This document shows, in pieces, positions 1 through 6,374 of a DNA stretch of 24,076 nucleotides (positions are counted from its first letter, which is position 1; every line of letters starts with the position of its first letter). Position numbers and translations under genes: made by a program. The stretch comes from UBA6136 sp964344495 (lineage in GTDB: Bacteria; Pseudomonadota; Gammaproteobacteria; Methylococcales; Methylococcaceae): the NCBI GenBank assembly GCA_964344495.1, contig CAYFNI010000030.1:1-24076 (forward strand), read 5' to 3'. A model generated the notes under the pieces. It was not told the DNA's origin, ran no database searches, and saw only the letters and a program-made list of their open reading frames with translations.

Positions 1-1
1 G

Positions 2-398
2 CAGCTCGATCCGGCCGTGCGCATCGACTGGCGGGTCGGCGAGGGCGACGAGGTAGCGGCCGACACCCTGCTGTGCGAGCTGGCGGGCCCGGCCCGCAGC
101 CTGATGACCGGGGAACGCACGGCGCTTAACCTGTTGCAGACGCTGTCGGCCACCGCCCGGGTGGCGCGGCAGTATGCCCGGGCGGTGGAAGGCACCGGCA
201 CGCGGGTGCTGGATACCCGCAAGACGCTGCCGGGGCTCCGGCTGGCGCAGAAGTACGCGGTCCGCTGCGGTGGCGGTCATAATCACCGCATCGGTTTGTA
301 TGACGGCATCCTGATCAAGGAGAACCACATCATCGCCGCCGGCGGCGTCACCGGGGCGCTGACGCAAGCCCGCAGCATCGGCCGCAATGATGTTTTCA
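2..398 (+). CDS. nadC: Quinolinate phosphoribosyltransferase NadC, left fragment (both ends missing)
   Basis: NadC converts quinolinate and PRPP to nicotinate mononucleotide in de novo NAD synthesis. The reading frame is open from base 2 and enters the window inside the gene, at about residue 90 of a roughly 290-residue enzyme. Visible family motifs are GERTALNLLQTLS, LDTRKTLPGLR, a KYAVRCGGGHNHR segment of the substrate-binding pocket, and DGILIKENHI. The frame runs to the assembly gap, ending in GRNDVF. The last 26 or so codons correspond to the same stretch of the family that reappears just after the gap with a different sequence, so this piece may not belong to the same gene copy as the right-hand piece. 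The family call is secure; its continuity with the rest of the window is not. Confidence 0.88.
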
Positions 399-408
399 NN
401 NNNNNNNN
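399..408. other. Assembly gap (10 N)
   Basis: Ten undetermined bases interrupt nadC. The number is probably a placeholder, since the flanking coding frames do not match across exactly ten bases. The flanks also overlap in family coordinates, so the gap is either a faulty scaffold join or hides much more than ten bases. Confidence 0.98.
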
Positions 409-770
409 AGGAGAACCACATTCTGGCGGCCGGTTCGATCACGCAGGCGGTGGCAGCGGCCAAGGCGCTGAATGCCGGGGTGATGATCGAGGTGGAGGTG
501 GAATCGCTGGACGAGTTGCAGGAGGCGCTGGCGGCGGGTGCGACGCGGATTCTGCTGGACGAGTTCAGCCTGCCGATGCTGCGGGAGGCGGTCGCGCTGA
601 CGGGTGAGCGGGCGGAGCTGGAGGTGTCGGGCAGCGTTTCGCTGGCGTCGATCGCCGAGATTGCGGCGACGGGCGTGGCCTATGTGTCGGTGGGCGCCCT
701 GACGAAGCACGTCACGGCGGTGGATCTGTCGATGCGGGTGAAAATCGACGCCCGCGCGGGGCGTCGATAA
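409..770 (+). CDS. nadC: Quinolinate phosphoribosyltransferase NadC, C-terminal fragment
   Basis: This is the C-terminal part of NadC, in frame from base 411 to the TAA stop at 768-770. It opens with ENHILAAGSITQAV, then has MIEVEVESLDEL, the TIM-barrel strand ILLDEF, LEVSGSVSL and the family's closing motif VGALTKHVTAVDLSMR. About 120 codons are present, so the N-terminal half is absent. The motif KENHI also ends the left fragment, so a stretch of the protein appears twice in two versions. The gene ends convergently with rpiA, 21 bases away. A perfect hairpin (arms 745-753 and 759-767) overlaps its last codons. Confidence 0.88.
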
Positions 771-791
771 GGCGGCTGTGGCGGATCGGCC

Positions 792-1448
792 TCAGTCGAT
801 GCGTCTGACGCCATCGGCGCCGCCGACCAGGACGACATCGGCCGGACGCATGGCGAAGATGCCCACGGTGATCACGCCCGGGATGTTGTTAATAAGCTGT
901 TCCATCTCGATCGGATTGACGATGGAGAGGTTCCAGACGTCGAGAATCTGGCCGCCGTTGTCGGTGACGCAGTTCTCGCGCCAGACCGGCTGGCCGCCGA
1001 GCTTGACCAGTTCGCGGGCGACGTAGCTGCGCGCCATCGGGATGACTTCGACCGGCAGCGGGAATTTGCCGAGTACGTCGACGCACTTGGTGTCGTCGGC
1101 GATGCAGATAAACTTGCGGCTGGCGCCGGCGATGATTTTCTCGCGCGTCAGTGCGGCGCCGCCGCCCTTGATCAGCTGCTTGTGCGGGTTGATTTCATCG
1201 GCGCCGTCGACGTAGACGTCCAGGGTGCCGACATCATTGAGTTCCAGCACCGGAATGCCCAGTTTCTTGAGCTGCTCGGTGCTGGCGTTGGAGCTGGAGA
1301 CGGTGCCTTCGATGTCTTTCCTGATATCGGCCAGGCAGTCGATGAACAGGCGCGTGGTCGAGCCGGTGCCGATGCCGAGGATGGAGTAGCCCTTGACGTA
1401 TTCCAGGGCCGCTTCGGCGACTTTCTGCTTGAGTTGGTCTTGTGTCAT
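792..1448 (-). CDS. rpiA: Ribose-5-phosphate isomerase A
   Basis: RpiA interconverts ribose 5-phosphate and ribulose 5-phosphate in the non-oxidative pentose phosphate pathway, in the cytoplasm. The protein is 218 residues, matching the usual length of about 219. Seen directly are the phosphate-binding GIGTGST at residues 25-31, the catalytic DGADEI at 81-86 and KGGGAALTREK at 94-104, all hallmarks of the A-type enzyme. The ATG start at 1448 is preceded by an AAGGAA ribosome-binding site. The gene is divergent from ilvA across 124 bases; I recall the same rpiA/ilvA arrangement in pseudomonads. Nothing in it is broken or odd. Confidence 0.97.
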   Translation of the reverse strand: MTQDQLKQKVAEAALEYVKGYSILGIGTGSTTRLFIDCLADIRKDIEGTVSSSNASTEQLKKLGIPVLELNDVGTLDVYVDGADEINPHKQLIKGGGAALTREKIIAGASRKFICIADDTKCVDVLGKFPLPVEVIPMARSYVARELVKLGGQPVWRENCVTDNGGQILDVWNLSIVNPIEMEQLINNIPGVITVGIFAMRPADVVLVGGADGVRRID

Positions 1449-1572
1449 TGGATGGTTTTCCTTGTTTGTGGGTCACGCGATCAATTGGACGATAATAACG
1501 TGAGCCCGCATTCGCTGCCATGCGTCACGATGACATGCAGCGCCTGAAACAGCCCGGGAGGGGCCTGCCGCG
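1449..1572. promoter_or_regulatory. Divergent rpiA/ilvA control region
   Basis: These 124 bases separate two divergent genes and so should hold both promoters. An AT-rich core near 1478-1499 contains GATAATAA, a possible -10 element, but no convincing -35 partner could be fixed on either strand. The ilvA ribosome-binding site GGGAGGGG lies about nine bases before its ATG. No leader peptide or attenuator rich in Ile, Val or Leu codons was seen. Confidence 0.35.
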
Positions 1573-3105
1573 ATGATTCTGACCCGTTATATCGAGCGCG
1601 TGTTGCGCTCCCGTGTCTACGATGTGGCCATCGAGACGCCGCTGGATGCGGCCGCCAGCCTGAGCCGCCGGCTCGGCAATGCGGTGTTCATCAAGCGCGA
1701 GGACCTGCAGCCGGTGTTCTCCTTCAAGCTGCGCGGCGCTTACAACAAGATCGCCCATCTGGATGCGGCGGCCCGTGCGGCGGGTGTGATTGCCGCCTCG
1801 GCCGGCAACCATGCGCAGGGGGTGGCGCTGGCGGCGCGCAAGCTGGGCATCCGCGCGGTGATCGTGATGCCGTGCACGACCCCGGCGATCAAGGTGAATG
1901 CGGTCCGTAACCTGGGTGCGGAAGCGGTGTTGCACGGGGATGCCTACGACGAGGCGTATGAACACGCCATCGCGCTGGCCGAGGCTCAGGCGCTGACGTT
2001 TGTCCACCCGTATGACGATCCCGAGGTCATCGCCGGCCAGGGTACGATCGGCATGGAGATCCTGCGCCAGCATCACGACGACATCCACGCCATCTTCGTG
2101 CCGGTGGGCGGCGGCGGGCTGATTGCCGGGATTGCCGCCTACGTGAAGTTCGTGCGGCCGGAGATCAGGATCATCGGCGTCGAGCCGGACGATGCCGATT
2201 GTCTCAACCGGGCGCTGAAGGCCAACCGGCGGGTGATCCTGAAGCAGGTGGGCCTGTTTGCCGATGGCGTGGCGGTCAAGCAGGTGGGCAAGGAAACATT
2301 CCACATTGCACACCAGTATGTGGACGAGGTCGTCACGGTCAGCACGGACGAGATCTGCGCCGCGATCAAGGACATCTTCGACGATACCCGCTCGGTGGCC
2401 GAACCGGCCGGGGCGCTGGGCGTTGCCGGCCTGCGCAAGTATGTGGAGCGCACCGGGATCAGCGGCCAGACGCTGGTGGCGATCGAGAGCGGGGCCAACA
2501 TCAACTTCGACCGGCTGCGCCATGTGGCGGAGCGGACGCAGATGGGCGAGCAGCGCGAACAGCTGATGGCGGTGACGATTCCGGAGCGGGCGGGCAGTTT
2601 TCTGGAGTTCTGTCAGGCGCTCGGGCGGCGCGCTATCACGGAGTTCAACTACCGCTATTTCGAGGACGGCGCAGCGCAGATTTTTGTCGGCGTCCAGACC
2701 GACGGCCGCGACACGGGGTTGCTGCTGGCCGATCTGGAGCGGCAGGGCTACCCGGTGGTGGATATGTCCGGCAACGCGCTGGCGCTGGAGCATATCCGCT
2801 ACATGGTCGGCGGGCATGCGCCGAAGCTGCTGGACGAGGTGGTGTATAGCTTCGAGTTTCCGGAACGGCCGGGGGCGCTGCTGTCGTTCCTGTCCCGGCT
2901 GAGCGGGCGCTGGAACATCACCCTGTTCCACTACCGCAATCACGGCGCGGCCTACGGGCGGGTGCTGATCGGTCTTCAGGTGCCGAAGGCGGAGCGCAAG
3001 CTGTTCCGCGGGCTGCTGGACGAGATCGGCTTTGCGTTCCGGGAGGAAACGATGAATCCGGCGTATCGGCTGTTCGTGGGCGGGCGCGAAGGGGGCCGCA
3101 AGTAG
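1573..3105 (+). CDS. ilvA: Threonine ammonia-lyase, biosynthetic (threonine deaminase)
   Basis: IlvA deaminates L-threonine to 2-oxobutanoate, the first committed step of isoleucine synthesis. The protein is 510 residues, close to the roughly 514 of the long biosynthetic type. The N-terminal two thirds is a fold-type II PLP domain: the PLP lysine is K52 in SFKLRGAY, followed by SAGNHAQG and the phosphate-binding VGGGGLIAG. The C-terminal third holds two ACT-like regulatory repeats, starting near ERAGSFLEF and ERPGALLSF, the site of isoleucine feedback inhibition and valine relief in the family. A strong GGGAGGGG ribosome-binding site supports the ATG at 1573. No other ilv genes are in the window. 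Confidence 0.97.
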   Translation: MILTRYIERVLRSRVYDVAIETPLDAAASLSRRLGNAVFIKREDLQPVFSFKLRGAYNKIAHLDAAARAAGVIAASAGNHAQGVALAARKLGIRAVIVMPCTTPAIKVNAVRNLGAEAVLHGDAYDEAYEHAIALAEAQALTFVHPYDDPEVIAGQGTIGMEILRQHHDDIHAIFVPVGGGGLIAGIAAYVKFVRPEIRIIGVEPDDADCLNRALKANRRVILKQVGLFADGVAVKQVGKETFHIAHQYVDEVVTVSTDEICAAIKDIFDDTRSVAEPAGALGVAGLRKYVERTGISGQTLVAIESGANINFDRLRHVAERTQMGEQREQLMAVTIPERAGSFLEFCQALGRRAITEFNYRYFEDGAAQIFVGVQTDGRDTGLLLADLERQGYPVVDMSGNALALEHIRYMVGGHAPKLLDEVVYSFEFPERPGALLSFLSRLSGRWNITLFHYRNHGAAYGRVLIGLQVPKAERKLFRGLLDEIGFAFREETMNPAYRLFVGGREGGRK

Positions 3106-3122
3106 ACTGCGGCGGCGGCGGA

Positions 3123-3446
3123 TCAGGCGGTCAGCTTGAGTACCGCCACGCCGGAAATGATCAGCAGGACGCCGAGGTAGCGCCCGAGGCTGGCGGGGTC
3201 GCCAAAGAACCAGACGCCGACCAGAAAGGTGCCGGCCGCGCCGATGCCGGTCCAGACGGCGTAGGCGGTGCCGATGGTTATGTCTCGCTGGGCCAGCCAT
3301 AACAAGCCGCCGCTGCAGGCCATGCAGAACAGGGCGATGCCGATGCCCATCACGCGAAGTCCGGGCGTCTGCGACAGCTTCAGTCCCACCGGCCAGCCAA
3401 TTTCGAACAGGCCGGCGCCGAGCAGGTAGATCCAGCTCCAGTTCAT
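3123..3446 (-). CDS. gdx: Small multidrug resistance family protein, Gdx/SugE type (guanidinium exporter)
   Basis: This is a 107-residue inner-membrane protein with four hydrophobic helices, the full SMR size. The conserved membrane glutamate is E15 in GLFEIGW, and GTAYAVWTGIGA in helix three is characteristic of the Gdx (SugE) branch, whose studied members exchange guanidinium for protons as antiparallel dimers. The Gdx assignment over the EmrE-like branch rests on that motif. The start chosen is the ATG at 3446, whose first bases overlap the stop of the EVE gene in an ATGA arrangement, so the two are translationally coupled. An in-frame ATG eight codons upstream lies inside the EVE gene and is less likely. 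No guanidine riboswitch was seen upstream. Confidence 0.85.
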   Translation of the reverse strand: MNWSWIYLLGAGLFEIGWPVGLKLSQTPGLRVMGIGIALFCMACSGGLLWLAQRDITIGTAYAVWTGIGAAGTFLVGVWFFGDPASLGRYLGVLLIISGVAVLKLTA

Positions 3447-3907
3447 TCCAGCGACAGAATGTGGTGCCACTCGCTTTCGCTCACCGGCATGACCGACAGG
3501 CGGTTGCCGCGCCGCACCAGGGCCAGCTGGTCGAGTTCGGGCCGTTGCTTGAGTTCAGTGAGGGTGATGGTGCGGGCGAGCTTGCGCTCGAGGCGCACAT
3601 CGACCATGAACCAGGTCGGCTGTTCCGGCCGGCTCTTGGGGTCGTAGTGTTTGTGGTCGGGGTCGAAGGCGGTGGGGTCCGGATAGGCTTCCCGCTCGAT
3701 GCGGGCCAGCCCGACGATGCCGGGTTCATCGCAGTTGGAGTGATAGAAGAACACCCGATCGCCGACCTTCATGTCGTCGCGCATCATGTTGCGCGCCTGA
3801 TAGTTGCGCACGCCGTCCCAGGGCTCGGTCTGTTGCGGCCGCTGTGCAAGGTCATCGATGCTGAACGCATTGGGCTCGGATTTCATGAGCCAGTAGCGGG
3901 CCGTCAT
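3443..3907 (-). CDS. EVE domain-containing protein
   Basis: The 154-residue protein is a single EVE domain, a PUA-like fold proposed to bind modified bases in RNA or DNA. It opens with RYWLMKSEP and has the family segment WDGVRNYQARN, then DRVFFYHSN and GIVGLARIEREAYPDPTAFD, ending in a WHHI helix. The length is normal for stand-alone EVE proteins. It starts about 45 bases after the end of the 6S RNA gene and may be read from the same transcript; its stop codon overlaps the start of the Gdx exporter. The precise biological role of bacterial EVE proteins is uncertain, and the sequence does not add to it. Confidence 0.9.
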   Translation of the reverse strand: MTARYWLMKSEPNAFSIDDLAQRPQQTEPWDGVRNYQARNMMRDDMKVGDRVFFYHSNCDEPGIVGLARIEREAYPDPTAFDPDHKHYDPKSRPEQPTWFMVDVRLERKLARTITLTELKQRPELDQLALVRRGNRLSVMPVSESEWHHILSLE

Positions 3908-3952
3908 GGGTCAGATGTCACCGGTGAAATTCGGGGGACGGAGGGTGATGAG

Positions 3953-4137
3953 GTATTCCCCACCTGCGCCGTAGCACACTTTCGCCCTTGAACCAGAGGT
4001 TCAGGTGGGATCAGCGGCACTCGAATCAGGCTTTCCGCTCGGGGCGGACTTGCACACATCAAGCCTCCGGAAGCTCCCGGGGTTTTAAATTAGGCTCAAG
4101 AAGTAACCCAGTGGGCTTCGAACGCTGCAGGGAATAC
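3953..4137 (-). ncRNA. ssrS: 6S RNA
   Basis: 6S RNA binds the sigma-70 RNA polymerase holoenzyme by mimicking an open promoter and modulates stationary-phase transcription. On the minus strand the ends pair perfectly: GTATTCCC (4137-4130) with GGGAATAC (3960-3953), followed inward by TGC/GCA pairing, forming the closing stem of a 185-base RNA; the E. coli RNA is about 184. Other conserved features are GTTCGAAGCCC near the 5' side, AAGCCTGATTCGA in the middle, and a 3'-half hairpin CCTGAACC...GGTTCAAGG. The position directly downstream of zapA is the classic gammaproteobacterial location. A good -10 box lies eight bases upstream of the predicted 5' end. Confidence 0.93.
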
Positions 4138-4145
4138 GGCGGAGG

Positions 4146-4173
4146 ATTCTACCGGCTTGCGGGCCAAGCGCAA
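4146..4173 (-). promoter_or_regulatory. Predicted sigma-70 promoter of the 6S RNA gene
   Basis: On the minus strand a TAGAAT -10 element (4151-4146) lies eight bases before the predicted 6S 5' end at 4137. TTGCGC (4173-4168) sits 16 bases further upstream as a weak -35. The spacing fits, and the RNA end defined independently by pairing supports it. The promoter lies between the zapA stop and the RNA. Confidence 0.6.
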
Positions 4174-4196
4174 CGGTCATTGCGCCGGCGGCCGGT

Positions 4197-4427
4197 TCAA
4201 TCCATCCGGCGGCGGCGTTCCTGAAGCAGTTCGTGGGCGATGTTCAGCGCGGCCATCACGGCGATTCTCTCGGTACCGATGATGCGGCCGATGTCCCGGA
4301 TTTCACGCATCTTCTCGTCCAGGTAGCGGGCGGCGAGCAGCAACTCGTGTTGTTCGTCGGCCGGACAGGCGACGGGGTATTCCTTGCCGAGAATCTGAAC
4401 CTTGATGGGGGGGGATGCGTCGCTCAT
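4197..4427 (-). CDS. zapA: Cell division protein ZapA, short form without the C-terminal coiled coil
   Basis: ZapA binds FtsZ and promotes bundling of protofilaments in the Z ring. The 76-residue protein has the complete globular head: VQILGKEYPVACPADEQ, a LLLAARYLDEKM helix, and TERIAVMAALNIAHELLQE matching the conserved core. It then stops after RRRRMD. E. coli ZapA is 109 residues and its last third is a coiled coil used for tetramerisation; this is missing here. Only 60 bases separate the stop from the 6S RNA 5' end, so there is no room for a frameshifted remainder. The neighbourhood (6S RNA downstream, ygfB divergent) makes the identity firm. Confidence 0.9.
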   Translation of the reverse strand: MSDASPPIKVQILGKEYPVACPADEQHELLLAARYLDEKMREIRDIGRIIGTERIAVMAALNIAHELLQERRRRMD

Positions 4428-4513
4428 AAACCGTAATGGAAAAGGCTATTTTGGATCGAACAGGGTGGGTGTTAGGATAAAGAATTGAACCGTCGCCGAC
4501 AAGGCAAGCCGCC
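4428..4513. promoter_or_regulatory. Divergent zapA/ygfB promoter region
   Basis: The 86 bases between divergent genes contain two plausible overlapping sigma-70 promoters. For ygfB (plus) there is TTGGAT, 16 bases, then TAGGAT. For zapA (minus) there is TTGTCG, 17 bases, then TATCCT. Both are imperfect, and the -10 boxes occupy nearly the same bases, so the two promoters may compete. Confidence 0.4.
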
Positions 4514-5050
4514 ATGCATCAAGAAGTGAGCTTTGGGGATATTCAGGACGCGCTGATCGGCGCCTCGGCTTCCGGGAGCCCCTCAGAGGCGCACGGCATG
4601 CTGTCCGGGATGCTCTGCGTTGACCTGGCAACGGACCGTGAACAATGGCTGGGGGACTTTTTCGGCCCCGAGCTGGCGGATATTCACGACCACTACCGCG
4701 CCCAGCTGTGTCAGCTGTTCGAGCAGACCCGGCGGCAGCTGGACGACTTCGACTTTTCCTTTCAGCCGCTCCTGCCAGACGAGGACGAGCCACTCGTGAC
4801 CCGCGCCCAGGCCTTGAGCGAGTGGTGCCACGGGTTTCTGCAGGGCCTCGGCTACACCGGACAGAATACCGCCTGGCCGGGCGAATCCGCCGACATCCTC
4901 AACGATCTGCTGGAGATCGTGCGGCTGGACAGCAGTCTGACGGATGAAACCGATGAGTCGGCCTACACCGAGCTGGCCGAGTATGTGCGGGTCGCGGTAC
5001 AGGTCATCCAGCAAGAGCTCGTGTCACAAACTTCCCAACAACGTCATTGA
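4514..5050 (+). CDS. ygfB: YgfB family (UPF0149) protein
   Basis: This is a 178-residue cytoplasmic helical protein of the UPF0149/YgfB family. The N-terminal EAHGMLSGMLC and the central ALSEWCHGFLQGLGY are the family's two signature stretches, and the length is normal. In Pseudomonas aeruginosa, YgfB has been linked to repression of ampDh3 and to beta-lactam resistance; whether that applies here is unknown. The gene begins a tight plus-strand run: its stop is four bases before the pepP start, and ygfB-pepP-ubiH is a conserved gammaproteobacterial order. No metal site or other motif allows a biochemical function to be assigned. Confidence 0.93.
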   Translation: MHQEVSFGDIQDALIGASASGSPSEAHGMLSGMLCVDLATDREQWLGDFFGPELADIHDHYRAQLCQLFEQTRRQLDDFDFSFQPLLPDEDEPLVTRAQALSEWCHGFLQGLGYTGQNTAWPGESADILNDLLEIVRLDSSLTDETDESAYTELAEYVRVAVQVIQQELVSQTSQQRH

Positions 5051-5054
5051 GCCG

Positions 5055-6374
5055 ATGATGCTGCACAAGAGTGACTTCAAGCATCGCCGCAAGCAATTGA
5101 TGCGGAAGATGAAAAAAAACAGTGTTGCGATTCTGGGCAGTGCGCCGGCCAGCATCCGCAACCGTGATGTCGAATACCCGTTTCGCCAGCACAGCGATTT
5201 CCATTACCTGACCGGCTTTCACGAACCGGAGGCGGTTGCGTTGCTGATTCCCGGCCGCAAGGGCGGCGAGTTCGTGCTTTTCTGCCGCGCCTTCGATCCG
5301 GAAAAAGCCATCTGGACCGGCCGTCACGCCGGGCTTGAAGGCGCGGTGGACGATCACGGTGCCGACGAGGCGTATCCGATCGAAAGCCTGCTGGAAAAAC
5401 TGCCTGAACTGATCGAAGACCGGGAGCGGGTCTATTACCCGATCGGCCGCGATGCCGAGATGGATCACGCCGTGATGGCCGCCGTGAACGATGTCCGGGA
5501 ACGGGCGCGCAGCGGGGTTGAAGCGCCGCATGAGTTCATCGACCTGGAGCATCTGCTGCACGAGCAGCGCCTGTTCAAGTCGGCGCGTGAAATTGAGGTC
5601 ATGCGGCGCGCTGCCGAGGTGTCGGTGTTGGGTCATCTGCGGGCCATGCGCTGCTGCCGGCCGGGCCTGCACGAATACCAGATCGAGGCGGAACTGGCGC
5701 ATGAGTTTGCCTCGCACGGCATGCGTTCGCAGGCCTATCCAAGCATTGTCGCGGGCGGGTCAAATGCCTGCGTCCTGCATTACACCGAGAACTCGGCCGT
5801 ATTGCACGACGGCGACCTGCTGCTGATCGACGCGGGGGCCGAATGTGAGAACTACGCTGCGGATATCACCCGCACCTTTCCCGTCAATGGCCACTTCAGC
5901 AAGGCCCAGAAACTGATCTATGAACTGGTGCTGGATGCCCAGCTGGCCGCCATCGACGCGGTGCGACCCGGACGCCGCTGGCATGAGCCGCATGAAGCTG
6001 CCGTGCTGGTGCTGACCCGCGGTCTGGTGCGGCTGGGTCTGCTGGAAGGCAAGCCGGCCCGACTGATCAAGGACGAGGCCTACAAGAAGTTCTTCATGCA
6101 CCGCACCGGTCACTGGCTGGGCATGGATGTGCACGATGTCGGCCGCTACCGGGTCAACGGCAAGTGGCGCAGCTTCGAGCCGGGCATGGTCCTGACGGTC
6201 GAGCCGGGCTTGTATGTCGCCCCCGACTGCCAGGAAGTCGATCCCTGCTGGCGCGGCATCGGCGTTCGGATCGAGGACGATGTCCTGGTGACCGAGAGCG
6301 GTGCCGAGATTTTGACCGGGGCCCTGCCGAAAAGCGTGGCCGAGATTGAAGCGATCATGGCAGGTACGGCATGA
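5055..6374 (+). CDS. pepP: Xaa-Pro aminopeptidase PepP (aminopeptidase P II)
   Basis: PepP removes N-terminal residues that precede proline. The 439-residue protein matches the E. coli length of 441. It has an N-terminal AMP_N domain (NRDVEYPFRQHSDFHYLTGF) and a C-terminal pita-bread metallopeptidase domain. The dinuclear metal ligands are visible in order: the two aspartates of LLIDAGAE and YAADITRTF, the histidine in HRTGHWLGMDVHD, and the glutamates of TVEPGLY and VRIEDDVL. The start is the first of two adjacent ATGs at 5055 and 5058; upstream in-frame codons overlap ygfB and look unrelated. Its stop overlaps the ubiH start by four bases (ATGA). Confidence 0.96.
   Translation: MMLHKSDFKHRRKQLMRKMKKNSVAILGSAPASIRNRDVEYPFRQHSDFHYLTGFHEPEAVALLIPGRKGGEFVLFCRAFDPEKAIWTGRHAGLEGAVDDHGADEAYPIESLLEKLPELIEDRERVYYPIGRDAEMDHAVMAAVNDVRERARSGVEAPHEFIDLEHLLHEQRLFKSAREIEVMRRAAEVSVLGHLRAMRCCRPGLHEYQIEAELAHEFASHGMRSQAYPSIVAGGSNACVLHYTENSAVLHDGDLLLIDAGAECENYAADITRTFPVNGHFSKAQKLIYELVLDAQLAAIDAVRPGRRWHEPHEAAVLVLTRGLVRLGLLEGKPARLIKDEAYKKFFMHRTGHWLGMDVHDVGRYRVNGKWRSFEPGMVLTVEPGLYVAPDCQEVDPCWRGIGVRIEDDVLVTESGAEILTGALPKSVAEIEAIMAGTA

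Noticed and set aside
1525..3300. A 591-codon open frame on the minus strand
   Set aside because: It lies opposite ilvA, whose protein is unmistakable. The antisense translation is Arg/His/Gln-rich with no family motif, a usual by-product of high-GC coding DNA.
4428..4513. Possible tRNA or small RNA between zapA and ygfB
   Set aside because: No cloverleaf, CCA end or strong hairpin was found; the stretch is better read as overlapping divergent promoters.
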